A DNA stretch of 64,000 nt from Massilia sp. H6 (GTDB lineage: Bacteria > Pseudomonadota > Gammaproteobacteria > Burkholderiales > Burkholderiaceae_D), in assembly GCF_024802625.1 (NCBI RefSeq), contig NZ_CP103371.1, positions 1,116,001 to 1,180,000 of the forward strand. The letters run 5' to 3'. A program made the position numbers and the translations under genes. The notes beneath the pieces were generated by a model. The model saw only the letters and a list, made by a program, of their open reading frames with translations, had not been told where the DNA came from and did not search any database. Shown here piece after piece: positions 9,287-17,759 of the stretch (its first letter is position 1; each line of letters opens with the position of its first letter).

Positions 9287-9314
9287 GCGCGATGGCGCGG
9301 CCGGCGGGGTTCGC

Positions 9315-9515
9315 TCAGCGAATCCCCGTCGGCGCGATCCACCCCATCTTGTAGGCGCCGAGCAGGCACAGGAACAGGGTGATCGACAGCCCGACCCGGA
9401 TCGCCAGCGCGTGCACGGTGCGGTTGCTCTGCCCCTTGTCGCGCATCAGGAAAAACAGCGCCGACGCGAGGCTGGCAAGGATCAGGATGAAAGCGATGGC
9501 GACGAGCAGTTTCAT
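9315..9515 (-). CDS. Twin transmembrane protein (DUF2909)
   Basis: A 66-aa protein with two hydrophobic helices (about residues 3-23 and 40-60) separated by a short basic loop containing RDKGQSNRTVHALAIRVGLS. This matches the DUF2909 twin-transmembrane family that accompanies oxidase genes in beta-proteobacteria. Role unknown. It runs opposite to the oxidase genes, convergent with coxC and divergent from the SURF1 gene, 33 bp away. That orientation suggests its own promoter back to back with that of surf1. Confidence 0.82.
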   Translation of the reverse strand: MKLLVAIAFILILASLASALFFLMRDKGQSNRTVHALAIRVGLSITLFLCLLGAYKMGWIAPTGIR

Positions 9516-9548
9516 GGTGGGCAAGGAAAAGGTTGAGGCATCATTGTA

Positions 9549-10301
9549 ATGCGGTTCGCGTTCCATTTTCGCCTCATTCCCTTCATTGCCGCGCTGGCTC
9601 TCGCCATACTCGGTATCGTGCTCGGCAACTGGCAGGCGGGCAGGGCAGCCCAGAAGCAGGCCGTGCAGGAACAGCTCGACGCCCGCGCCGCCGAGCCGCC
9701 GGTGGCACTGGCTGCCGCACTGGCGCCGGCAGCGGCCGCCGCCGGCGAACTCGCCTACCGGCGCGTGACCGTCACCGGCGAATTCGTCGGCAACTGGCCG
9801 ATCTTCCTGGCCAACCGCCCAATGGCGGGCCGTCCCGGCTACTATCTCGTGATGCCGTTTAAAATAGCCGCATCGAACACCCATGTGCTGGTGCTGCGCG
9901 GCTGGCTGCCGCGCACTGCGCAGTATGGCAAGCTGCCGGCCTTCGATACGCCGGCCGGCACGGTCACGATCGAAGGCACCGTGGTTGCCTCGGCCGGACA
10001 GGTGATGAACCTGGGCCAGGCACAGTCGGTGGCGCCGGGGGCCATCGTCCAGAACATCGAGCCGGCCGCGGTTGCCGCTGCGCTGAAACTGCCGCTGCAG
10101 CCGTTCTTCGTGCAGCAGACCGGGCCCGGCGAACCGGGCGAGACCCTGCAGCGCGCCTGGCCGTCGCCCTCGAGCGGCATCGACAAGCACCGCGGCTACG
10201 CCTTCCAGTGGTATGCACTGGCGGCGATGGCCTTTCTCTTTTTTGTGATTGCCGGATTCCGGCCAGGTTTAAGAAAAAATGGTTCAAGAACAAGTAACTG
10301 A
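9549..10301 (+). CDS. SURF1 family cytochrome oxidase biogenesis protein
   Basis: A 250-aa SURF1 homologue. There is one membrane helix at each end (about residues 8-26 and 218-236), with a periplasmic domain between. Family signatures are GNWQAGRAAQKQA near residue 26, RRVTVTGEF, the NRPM..RPGYYLVMPF block and the C-terminal YAFQWYALAAMAFLFF helix. SURF1 assists heme A insertion into subunit I. Its last 23 bp overlap the next gene, consistent with one transcript running into the ctaA-ctaB block. Confidence 0.93.
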   Translation: MRFAFHFRLIPFIAALALAILGIVLGNWQAGRAAQKQAVQEQLDARAAEPPVALAAALAPAAAAAGELAYRRVTVTGEFVGNWPIFLANRPMAGRPGYYLVMPFKIAASNTHVLVLRGWLPRTAQYGKLPAFDTPAGTVTIEGTVVASAGQVMNLGQAQSVAPGAIVQNIEPAAVAAALKLPLQPFFVQQTGPGEPGETLQRAWPSPSSGIDKHRGYAFQWYALAAMAFLFFVIAGFRPGLRKNGSRTSN

Positions 10302-10899
10302 TCCATCCACGGCAGACCAGCGCAAACGCAGGCTGGGCCGCTGGAAGCTGTTCGCCGTACTGATGGTGTGCGCGGCGCCGCTGATCCTGTCTTACCTGAC
10401 CTATTACGTCATCAAGCCGACCGGCCGTACCAACTACGGCACGCTGATCGACCCGCGCCAGCACCCGATCCCCCCGATGGCCAGCACCACCCTCGACGGC
10501 CGTCCGGCAAAGCTCGAGCAATACGCCGGCAAGTGGATCATGCTGAAGGTCGGCGGCGGCGAATGTGCCCAGGCTTGCCAGGAGCAGCTGTTTGCCATGC
10601 GCCAGTGGCGCACCATGCAGGGCAAGAACCGGGACCGCGTCGAGCGCGTCTGGCTCGTGCTTGATGACAAGCCGCTCGACACCATGACGATCCGCCAGTA
10701 CGACGGCATGCACCTGCTGCGCGCGCCGCAGGGCGCCGTCACCGCGTGGCTGCCGACCGACAGCGGCACCGCGGCGAGCGAGCATATCTACCTGATCGAC
10801 CCGCTGGGCAACCTGATGATGCGCTTTCCGCTCAACCCAGACCCGCGCAAGGTCTACAAAGACATCGCCAAGCTGCTCAAGGCGTCGGCAATCGGCTAA
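10279..10899 (+). CDS. Membrane-anchored thioredoxin-fold protein with a CxxxC motif (SCO-related)
   Basis: A 206-aa protein with a cytosolic basic N-terminus, one membrane helix (about residues 23-44) and a periplasmic domain. Cys96 and Cys100 form CAQAC, with the same CxxxC spacing as SCO proteins. The fold order after it (VERVWLVLDD, then ASEHIYLIDPLGNLMMRF) resembles SCO and thioredoxin proteins, but I see no clear equivalent of the SCO copper-ligand His. The gene is wedged between surf1 and ctaA, so a redox or copper role in oxidase assembly is likely. No named family is assigned with certainty. Confidence 0.75.
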   Translation: MVQEQVTDPSTADQRKRRLGRWKLFAVLMVCAAPLILSYLTYYVIKPTGRTNYGTLIDPRQHPIPPMASTTLDGRPAKLEQYAGKWIMLKVGGGECAQACQEQLFAMRQWRTMQGKNRDRVERVWLVLDDKPLDTMTIRQYDGMHLLRAPQGAVTAWLPTDSGTAASEHIYLIDPLGNLMMRFPLNPDPRKVYKDIAKLLKASAIG

Positions 10900-10917
10900 G
10901 GGCGCGGACCAACAACC

Positions 10918-12030
10918 ATGGAATTGTCGACTTTGCTGCAGTTGGGCCTGATGGGCGTGCTGGTCGCGACCCTGCCGCTGGCCATGGTCTGGATGTCGGC
11001 CGATGCCAACAAGTTCCGCAAGCTGGTCTGGGTGGCGGTCTTTCTTACCTTCGACCTGATCGTGTTCGGCGCCTTTACCCGCCTGACCGATTCCGGCCTG
11101 GGCTGTCCGGACTGGCCGGGTTGCTACGGCATGGCCAATCCCTTCCTGGCGCACGAGCAGATCGCGGCGGCCGAGGCGGCCATGCCGACCGGCCCGGTCA
11201 CCGTGGTCAAGGCCTGGATCGAGATGATTCACCGCTACCTGGCCATGGGCATCGGCGTGCTGATCATGGCGCTGCTGTTTACCGCGATTGTGCAATGGCG
11301 CAAAACCCGGGCCCAGGCCTTCAGGCCGGGCATCCCGCTGGCGCTGTTCGTGTTCGTCTGCATCCAGGGCGCGTTCGGCGCCTGGACCGTCACCCTCAAG
11401 CTGCAGCCTATCATCGTGACCATCCACTTACTGCTCGGTATGGGTTTGCTGGCAATGCTGGCCTGGCTGGGCGGACGCGAAGACTTTCTGTTGCATCCGC
11501 CGCCGCGCGCCGGCGACAATGCCAGCTTGCGCGGCATTCGGCGGCTGGCGCTGCTGGCCGCCGTGGTAATTACCGCCCAGATCGCGCTGGGCGGGTGGGT
11601 GAGCACTAACTACGCGACCATGGCTTGCGATGAATTCCCGCTGTGCGATGGCCAGTTGATGCCGCCCATGGACTTCGAGCACGGCTTTACGCTGTGGCGC
11701 GAACTGGGCAAGACGGCGGCAGGGAACTACCTGCCGTTTTCGGCGCTGGTCGCGATTCATTGGGTACACCGTAACTTCGCCATCGTCGTGGTCGGCGTGC
11801 TTGCGCTGCTGGCCTGGCGCGCCTGGGGCCAGCCCTATCTGGCGCGCCAGGCGCGCTGGCTGGCCCTGTTGATGGTGGTGCAGCTGGCAACCGGCATCGC
11901 CACCGTGTATCTGGATTTTCCGCTTGCCATAGCGGTGTTGCATAACGCCGGGGCGGCGCTGCTGGTACTGCTGGTGACCATGTTAAACTACCGGGTGAAC
12001 TACCAATTAGACGTGAACGGCGCGCAGTGA
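10918..12030 (+). CDS. ctaA: Heme A synthase CtaA (Cox15)
   Basis: A 370-aa, eight-helix membrane enzyme that oxidises heme O to heme A. Both halves show the internal duplication: His105 and His170 in the N-half, His281/His284 and His342 in the C-half as heme ligands. Each half also has an extracytoplasmic Cys pair, Cys63/Cys69 (CPDWPGC) and Cys237/Cys243. The stop codon overlaps the GTG start of ctaB, coupling the two steps of heme A synthesis. Confidence 0.95.
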   Translation: MELSTLLQLGLMGVLVATLPLAMVWMSADANKFRKLVWVAVFLTFDLIVFGAFTRLTDSGLGCPDWPGCYGMANPFLAHEQIAAAEAAMPTGPVTVVKAWIEMIHRYLAMGIGVLIMALLFTAIVQWRKTRAQAFRPGIPLALFVFVCIQGAFGAWTVTLKLQPIIVTIHLLLGMGLLAMLAWLGGREDFLLHPPPRAGDNASLRGIRRLALLAAVVITAQIALGGWVSTNYATMACDEFPLCDGQLMPPMDFEHGFTLWRELGKTAAGNYLPFSALVAIHWVHRNFAIVVVGVLALLAWRAWGQPYLARQARWLALLMVVQLATGIATVYLDFPLAIAVLHNAGAALLVLLVTMLNYRVNYQLDVNGAQ

Positions 12031-13022
12031 ATGCCGCGCCGACCATTGCCGCAGCGGAGGCCGCAGCCGCAGCGGCGCCCGCGCTTGCCAGCACCAGCAC
12101 CCCATCGATGACGACCCAGACCGCCCTGCACAAACCTCCGAGCCGCGTTGCCCAATACTGGGCACTGACCAAACCACGGGTGACGCAACTGGCCGTGTTC
12201 TGCGCGGTCATCGGGATGTTCCTTGCCACCGACGGTTTTCCGGGCTGGCAGGTGCTGGTGGCCGGTACCATCGGCATCTGGCTGCTGGCCGGCGCCGCCT
12301 TTGCGGTGAACTGCCTGGTCGAGGCCAAGATCGACGCCAAGATGGCGCGCACCGCGCGCCGTGCGACCGCCATGGGCGAGCTCACCAATACCCAGACGAT
12401 CATCTTTTCCACCCTGGTCGGCGGCCTGGGCATGCTGGTCCTGTACGCCTTTGTCAATCCGCTCACCATGTGGCTGACCTTTGTCACCTTTGTCGGCTAC
12501 GCCTTTATCTACACCATGCTGCTCAAGCCAGCCACGCCGCAGAACATCGTCATCGGCGGCCTGTCCGGCGCCATGCCGCCGGCGCTGGGCTGGGCTGCGG
12601 TAGCGGACGCGGTGCCGATGCAGGCCTGGCTGCTGGTGCTGATCATTTTCGTCTGGACCCCGCCGCATTTCTGGGTGCTGGCGATGTACCGCCGCGACGA
12701 CTATGCGCGCTCGGGCCTGCCGATGCTGCCGGTGACGCACGGCATGCAGTACACCGGCCTGCAGGTCTGGCTCTACACGATCGCACTGTGCGCCACAACC
12801 TTGCTGCCGTTCGCGGTCGGCATGAGCGGCCTGATCTACCTGGCCGCAGCGGTTGTGCTCAATATCGGGTTTTTGCGCCATTCGTGGCGCGTGCACAAGC
12901 ACTACAGCGACCTGGCCGCGCGCAATGCGTTTACCTGGTCGATCATTTACTTGTCGCTGCTATTTGCCGCACTGCTGGTCGACCATTATTTCAAGTTCCA
13001 GGTATCCGTTCTGACATCGTAG
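12027..13022 (+). CDS. ctaB: Protoheme IX farnesyltransferase (heme O synthase)
   Basis: A UbiA-family prenyltransferase of 331 aa from the GTG at 12027. It has multiple membrane helices and the Asp-rich [15 protein letters not shown] motif (residues 95-109) that binds the farnesyl diphosphate magnesium complex. It converts protoheme to heme O, feeding CtaA. The GTG overlaps the ctaA stop (GTGA). An ATG at 12108 would remove a 27-residue Ala-rich leader that looks dispensable, so the true start is uncertain. The SCO gene follows after 8 bp. Confidence 0.94.
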   Translation: MNAAPTIAAAEAAAAAAPALASTSTPSMTTQTALHKPPSRVAQYWALTKPRVTQLAVFCAVIGMFLATDGFPGWQVLVAGTIGIWLLAGAAFAVNCLVEAKIDAKMARTARRATAMGELTNTQTIIFSTLVGGLGMLVLYAFVNPLTMWLTFVTFVGYAFIYTMLLKPATPQNIVIGGLSGAMPPALGWAAVADAVPMQAWLLVLIIFVWTPPHFWVLAMYRRDDYARSGLPMLPVTHGMQYTGLQVWLYTIALCATTLLPFAVGMSGLIYLAAAVVLNIGFLRHSWRVHKHYSDLAARNAFTWSIIYLSLLFAALLVDHYFKFQVSVLTS

Positions 13023-13030
13023 GATCCGAC

Positions 13031-13615
13031 ATGAAAAAACTTTTGAGCGCACTGGTCGTGGCATTGGCGGTGCTGGGTGCCGGCTGCGACAAGCTGGCCA
13101 ACAAGACCCCGAGCTTCAACAATACCGACGTCACCGGCCTGGACTATGCCAAGGGCTTTTCGCTGCTTGATCACCATGGCAAGCCGCGTACCCTGCAAGA
13201 CTTCAAGGGCAAGGTGGTGGTGCTGTTCTTCGGCTACACCCAGTGCCCAGACGTCTGCCCCACCACGATGGTCGAGATGGCCACCGTGCTGAAAGAGCTC
13301 GGCCCTTCGAGCAAGGACGTGCAGGTGCTGTTCGTCACGCTCGACCCGGAGCGCGATACCCAGGAACTGCTGGCCGCCTATGTGCCGGCCTTCCACCCGA
13401 GCTTTATCGGCCTGTACGGCGATGCCGAAGCCACCGCACGCACCGCCAAGGAATTCAAGGTGTTTACTGCCAAGGTGCCTAGCGGCGAGGGCAACTACAC
13501 GGTGGACCACACGTCGGGCAGCTATGTGTTCGACCGCGATGGCAAGCTGCGCCTGTTCGTGCGCCACGGCCAGGGCGCCGGGCCGCTCGCGGCCGACCTG
13601 CGCCAGCTGCTGTAA
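13031..13615 (+). CDS. SCO1/SenC family copper chaperone lipoprotein
   Basis: A 194-aa SCO protein. The signal peptide ends in the lipobox LGAGC (Cys19), so it is probably a lipoprotein facing the periplasm. The copper site is complete: Cys72 and Cys76 in CPDVCP, and His160 in TVDHTSG. SCO proteins metallate or reduce the CuA centre of subunit II, complementing CtaG at CuB. It closes the oxidase gene block, 8 bp after ctaB. Confidence 0.94.
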   Translation: MKKLLSALVVALAVLGAGCDKLANKTPSFNNTDVTGLDYAKGFSLLDHHGKPRTLQDFKGKVVVLFFGYTQCPDVCPTTMVEMATVLKELGPSSKDVQVLFVTLDPERDTQELLAAYVPAFHPSFIGLYGDAEATARTAKEFKVFTAKVPSGEGNYTVDHTSGSYVFDRDGKLRLFVRHGQGAGPLAADLRQLL

Positions 13616-13640
13616 TGGTTGTCATGGGCGCGCCGCTGCA

Positions 13641-13680
13641 AGCGCGCCTTGGTGTGCCTTAGCGCGCCTTGGCGCGCCGC
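13641..13680. repeat. 10-bp tandem repeat (RGCGCGCCTT)
   Basis: Four successive 10-bp units, of the form AGCGCGCCTT or GGTGTGCCTT with slight variation, lie just after the SCO gene. They are in the 114-bp gap before the AI-2E-type permease gene. No function is evident. Confidence 0.65.
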
Positions 13681-13729
13681 CGCTTGCTCTGCTGTTATGA
13701 TGGTGTAAACACTCATTAACAGGGATGGC

Positions 13730-14788
13730 ATGGAACAACGCGCAGGCAGGAACTATCCACGTATAGCGATCATCGTCCTGCTGATACTGGGCTGCCTCTA
13801 CGTTCTCAGGCCGTTCCTGGCCGCGATCGTGTTCGCAGCCTGCGTGGTGATTTCTTCCTGGCCGCTGTACCTGCGCCTGCTGTTTGCCATGAAGGGACGC
13901 CGCACCCTGGCTGCCCTGACCATGACGCTCACGCTGACGCTTCTGGTCATCATCCCGCTGGCCATGGTGGCCTATAACCTGGCCGACGACGTCGCCACCG
14001 GCTTTACCCACCTGCGCCACGCCATCGAGCACCGCGAATTGTTGCCGCCGCCCTGGGTGCGCGGTATTCCGCTGGTGGGCGACACCATCGACACCTATCT
14101 GCGCCAGCTGGTGGCCAGCCGCGACCAGATGATCGCGCTGGCCCAGCGCATGCTGGAACCGGCGCGGCGCTATCTGCTCGCCGGCGGCCTGATGCTGGGC
14201 ACCGGCGTGGTGCAGCTTAGCCTGGCCGCTTTCGTCAGCTTCTTTTTCTACCGCGACGGCATGTCACTGCTCCAGGCCATCAACGTGGCGATGCGCCGGA
14301 TGATGGGCGAGGGCGCCGACACGGTGGCCACTACCATCAGCCAGACCGTGCGCGGGGTCATGTACGGCATGCTCGGTACCGCGCTGGCGCAGGCGGTGGT
14401 GGCGGCGATCGGTTTCGCCATTGCCGGTGTGCCCGCGGTGCCGCTGCTGTCGGTACTGATCTTTGTATCCTCGCTGATCCCGGTCGGCCCGCCCATCATC
14501 TGGGGCGGCGCGGCGATCTGGCTGTTCTTGCAGGGAGAAACCGGCTGGGGCATTTTCATGGTGATCTGGGGCACCTTCCTGATCAGCGGGGTCGACAACG
14601 TGGTGCGCCCGATGCTGATCAGCCTCGGCAGCAGCTTGCCCTTCCTGCTTACGCTGCTAGGTGTACTGGGCGGGGTGATCGCCTTCGGTTTCGTCGGCAT
14701 GTTCATCGGGCCGACGCTGCTGGCCGTGGGCTATTCGCTGATGAGCGAGTGGACCGGCACCCCCTACGCGGCAATGCGCAAGAATTAG
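13730..14788 (+). CDS. AI-2E family transporter (PerM/TqsA type)
   Basis: A 352-aa protein with about seven to eight membrane helices, of the AI-2E family transporter type. Typical features are a hydrophobic N-terminal pair, a long amphipathic central region (residues about 85-150) and the conserved C-terminal block SLIPVGPPIIWGGAAIWLF followed by SGVDNVVRPMLIS. Members export diverse small molecules or act as ion antiporters, so the family name should not be read as proof of autoinducer transport. It stands alone, with 10-bp tandem repeats on both sides. Confidence 0.87.
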   Translation: MEQRAGRNYPRIAIIVLLILGCLYVLRPFLAAIVFAACVVISSWPLYLRLLFAMKGRRTLAALTMTLTLTLLVIIPLAMVAYNLADDVATGFTHLRHAIEHRELLPPPWVRGIPLVGDTIDTYLRQLVASRDQMIALAQRMLEPARRYLLAGGLMLGTGVVQLSLAAFVSFFFYRDGMSLLQAINVAMRRMMGEGADTVATTISQTVRGVMYGMLGTALAQAVVAAIGFAIAGVPAVPLLSVLIFVSSLIPVGPPIIWGGAAIWLFLQGETGWGIFMVIWGTFLISGVDNVVRPMLISLGSSLPFLLTLLGVLGGVIAFGFVGMFIGPTLLAVGYSLMSEWTGTPYAAMRKN

Positions 14789-14813
14789 CAGGGACTAGCA
14801 GGGACTAGCAGGG
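14786..14813. repeat. 10-bp tandem repeat (TAGCAGGGAC, 2.8 copies)
   Basis: The first unit begins with the TAG stop codon of the AI-2E family gene and the repeat continues beyond it. Slippage here would change only the 3' untranslated part. Confidence 0.7.
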
Positions 14814-14827
14814 CAAAAACTTTTCCA

Positions 14828-14872
14828 ATAGCAATGGTGCTATGTCTGATTTCGCACTGAACTATTCAGTGC
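14828..14872 (+). promoter_or_regulatory. Two inverted repeats upstream of the ABC exporter gene
   Basis: ATAGCA-ATGG-TGCTAT (14828-14843) and the perfect GCACTGAA-CTA-TTCAGTGC (14854-14872) lie in the 158-bp gap ahead of the ABC gene. The second has 8-bp arms about 3 bp apart and could be a repressor operator. No regulator gene is adjacent, so this is only a candidate. Confidence 0.4.
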
Positions 14873-14946
14873 CTCGCCGTATGCTTGGGACATGATCCGC
14901 ACTTGCCTGGCATGCCGGATCTGCACCCCAGTTCACGGAAACGACC

Positions 14947-16767
14947 ATGCCTACCACCGCCAGCACCAGCGCCGCGCCCGACCAGAACGCGGCCGCCCCC
15001 AAGAACCGTCGCCGGGCACCGCTGTCGCTCGCTGCATGGAAACAATTTGTCGCTGTCGCCAGGCCCTACTGGCTGGGCGACGAGAAAAAGAAGGCTTGGT
15101 CGCTGCTGGCGCTGTTGATCGTCCTGATGCTGGTCGAGACCAAGTTTGCCGTCATGCTCAACAACGAGGCCGGCGAGATGACCTCGGCGCTGGCCGGCAA
15201 GGATGGCGGCCGCTTCTGGGCCTCGGTCCGGGCCTGCCTGTTCATCCTGGCCTTTGCGATCCCGATCTACGCCTTCTATTACTACATGCGCGACAAGCTG
15301 GGCAACCAGTGGCGGCGCTGGCTCACCAGCCGTTTCCTCGACAGCTACCTGGCCGGGCGCACCTACTACGCGCTGGGCGCGAGCAGCGAGATCGACAACC
15401 CCGACCAGCGCATCAGCGAAGACATCAATTCGTTTACCGGCAGGTCGATCCACTTCCTGCTGATCTTCCTCGGTTCGATCATGCAGCTGGTGGCGTTCAG
15501 CGCCGTGCTGTGGTCGATTTCCCACCTGCTGGTGGCCGTGCTGGCGCTGTACGCGCTGCTGGGCACCGTGGTCGCCCTCTGGGTCTTCGGCAACCCGCTG
15601 ATCCGCATGAATTTCTGGCAGCTGCGGCTCGAGGCCGATTTTCGTTTCAGCCTGATGCGCCTGCGTGAAAACGCCGAATCGATCGCTTTCTACCGCGGCG
15701 AAGCGCAAGAGCGCGCCCACATCGACGGCAAGTTTGACAAGGTCATCGGTAACTTCGCACAGCTGATCAAGAAGCAGCGCTCGCTCAACCTGTTCCAGCG
15801 CACCTTCAGCCAGCTCACGCTGGTCTTGCCCTTCATGATCCTGGCCCAGGGCGTGCTGTCGGGCGAGCTGGAGGTGGGCCGCGCAATCCAGGCGGCCGGC
15901 GCATTCGGCGCCGTACTCTCGGCCGTGGGCCTGATTGTCGATAACTTCGAGAGCCTGAGCCGCTTCGTGGCGGGCATCGACCGCCTGCACGGCTTGACCC
16001 GGCTGGTGCTGCCGGACGATCCGGCCGCTACCGCCGGCTCCGCCGCTAAGGACCAGCACCCGCGCATCGGGCGCCGCCCGGCCGCCCACCTGGCGCTGGC
16101 TGCGCTCACGCTGCATCCGCCGCAGTCGGCACGGGTCTTGATCAAGGAGCTGAGCTTGAACCTGAAGCCGGGCGACGCACTCTTGATTACCGGCGACAGC
16201 GGCTGCGGAAAAAGCTCGCTGCTGCGCGCGATCGCGGGCCTGTGGCATACCGGCAGCGGCGAGATCCACCACCCGCCGCTGGAGGAGCTGTTCTTCTTGC
16301 CGCAGCAACCCTATCTGCAGCACGGCAGCCTGCGCAGCCAGCTGATCTATCCCAGCGCGCAATCGAATCTTGGCGACGCCGAGCTACTGGACATCCTGGA
16401 CCAGGTACACCTGCCGCACCTGGCCGCGCAAGTAGGCGGACTGGACGCCGAGCAGGACTGGGAAAAACTGATGTCGGTCGGCGAGCAGCAGCGCCTGGCC
16501 TTTGGCCGCGTGCTGGTGCACCAGCCGGGTATCGTGATCCTGGACGAAGCGACCAGCGCGCTCGACAGCGCCAACGAAGCTTCGCTCTATGCGCGCCTGC
16601 GTGAAAGCGGCACCACGGTCATCAGCATCGCCCACCGCGCCGCGGTGCTGCGCCACCATACCCATGTGCTGCAGCTGCAGGGGGAGGGCGCCTGGGAGTT
16701 GCACGACGCGGGGAGTTTTCAGTTCGACCGGCCAGTCGCCGGCGTGCAGGTGGCGGCGGCGGCCTAG
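14947..16767 (+). CDS. ABC transporter, fused permease and ATPase (SbmA/BacA-YddA-like)
   Basis: A 606-aa half-transporter. About six membrane segments in residues 50-330 show the SbmA/BacA-like pattern (RWLTSRFLDSYLAGRTYY, IDNPDQRISEDI, EADFRFSLMRLRENAE). A C-terminal ATPase has Walker A GDSGCGKSS (416-424), the signature SVGEQQR (510-516) in place of LSGGQ, and Walker B with Asp533-Glu534. The closest known relatives are YddA and peroxisomal-type ABC D transporters, implicated in very-long-chain fatty acid or peptide movement. It probably homodimerises. It stands alone, so the substrate cannot be deduced from context. Confidence 0.87.
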   Translation: MPTTASTSAAPDQNAAAPKNRRRAPLSLAAWKQFVAVARPYWLGDEKKKAWSLLALLIVLMLVETKFAVMLNNEAGEMTSALAGKDGGRFWASVRACLFILAFAIPIYAFYYYMRDKLGNQWRRWLTSRFLDSYLAGRTYYALGASSEIDNPDQRISEDINSFTGRSIHFLLIFLGSIMQLVAFSAVLWSISHLLVAVLALYALLGTVVALWVFGNPLIRMNFWQLRLEADFRFSLMRLRENAESIAFYRGEAQERAHIDGKFDKVIGNFAQLIKKQRSLNLFQRTFSQLTLVLPFMILAQGVLSGELEVGRAIQAAGAFGAVLSAVGLIVDNFESLSRFVAGIDRLHGLTRLVLPDDPAATAGSAAKDQHPRIGRRPAAHLALAALTLHPPQSARVLIKELSLNLKPGDALLITGDSGCGKSSLLRAIAGLWHTGSGEIHHPPLEELFFLPQQPYLQHGSLRSQLIYPSAQSNLGDAELLDILDQVHLPHLAAQVGGLDAEQDWEKLMSVGEQQRLAFGRVLVHQPGIVILDEATSALDSANEASLYARLRESGTTVISIAHRAAVLRHHTHVLQLQGEGAWELHDAGSFQFDRPVAGVQVAAAA

Positions 16768-16770
16768 GCG

Positions 16771-16809
16771 GCCTTGAAAGACCGCGCGCCGCGCTCCGTG
16801 AATCAAGGC
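16771..16809. terminator. Possible shared terminator hairpin
   Basis: GCCTTGA (16771-16777) and TCAAGGC (16803-16809) pair perfectly around a GC-rich inner stem, between two convergent genes. The right arm includes the stop codon of the minus-strand gene. No clean T-tract, so confidence is limited. Confidence 0.35.
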
Positions 16810-17306
16810 GTCGCGCACGCCAATGTGCTCACCACGCGTCGTGCGCGTTGGGCCGCCTCGGCGTCCGGTGTTGGCAGGTGCACGGCGAACGACAATACCC
16901 GCAGCGGTTGACGTTCGCCGTCGACGTCCACGACATACCACACCGGCTCGCCATCGCTTGCTGTCGCCGTGTAATTGATCCGGAAAAATTTCTTCGAATT
17001 AACAAGCAACGTGTCACCAGGCGGGACGGCAAACTTCACGCTGGTTCCGGCCGGCATGGACAACACGTTGCGGATGGCCGACAGGCCGCCGATCTGCTCG
17101 CCGATGCGTTGCACGTGACAAGCAGCAAGGTCGTTGCCTGGGCCCGCCACAAACAAGGCAGCGGCATCGTGGTAGCGCTGCTGCTTGAGCGCGTCCATGA
17201 AACGCGCGGCGAGCGTGAGGGCATCGGCTTCATCCTGGGCAAGGGCGGGGCGCGACAAGGCAAGGCAGACGGCAAGTACGGCCAGGCGGGCAAGAGAATG
17301 TTTCAT
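16803..17306 (-). CDS. Hypothetical exported protein
   Basis: A 167-aa protein with a clear signal peptide (MKHSLARLAVLAVCLALSRP, cleavage probably after ALA at residue 23). The mature part has an early AARFMDALKQQRYHDAAALF helix resembling the start of NTF2-like or DUF4878-type domains, then a beta-rich region (WYVVDVDGERQPLRVLSF). Two Cys remain in the mature protein and could form a disulfide. I do not recognise the family. It is convergent with the ABC exporter and has no co-directional partner. Confidence 0.7.
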   Translation of the reverse strand: MKHSLARLAVLAVCLALSRPALAQDEADALTLAARFMDALKQQRYHDAAALFVAGPGNDLAACHVQRIGEQIGGLSAIRNVLSMPAGTSVKFAVPPGDTLLVNSKKFFRINYTATASDGEPVWYVVDVDGERQPLRVLSFAVHLPTPDAEAAQRARRVVSTLACATP

Positions 17307-17759
17307 GAGGCGCTAGGCTTTCTTCAAAGTTTCCATACCTATTGGATTGGACGCCATTGCTCGCCAGGCTATCGAGCGTCATCCGTATTCAGGGCGCTCA
17401 GGTCAGGCGCAGATTTGCCTGATGTTTCCTGGTGTCTCGGCAGTAGCCTGGGCCGGAACCATCGCGTCGGCTATCTACATTGGGCTGCCGTGCCACACAT
17501 GAGTTTATAGCGTCTGGCCACGTGAATCTTCACCAATTGCCACCTCAAACGCAGATGTGATGCCGCACTAGCCTGGAGGGCATACAAAAAACTGCCCGCC
17601 CGACACGCTCGAGCCCGCTCGGCAGAGCCGACCACGCTACGCGTTATCGGCTGCATGAGCAAGCCGCGGCGTAGGCTCAGCGCCGAGTCGTGCCAGCCTC
17701 AGCACAGAACCGCGAAACGCGCGAAAATAGCGCCTCACTTTTCTGGCAGGCTTACCTTC
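17307..17759. other. 453-bp intergenic region without a supportable gene
   Basis: No open frame here has gene-like codon use or a convincing start. The stretch separates two divergent genes and should carry both their promoters, but I cannot point to a clear -35/-10 pair. There is no repeat, tRNA or mobile element signature. Confidence 0.5.

Noticed and set aside
13730..14788. Treating the AI-2E family gene as evidence for quorum sensing
   Set aside because: The family name is historical. Members transport varied substrates and no luxS or lsr gene is present in the window.
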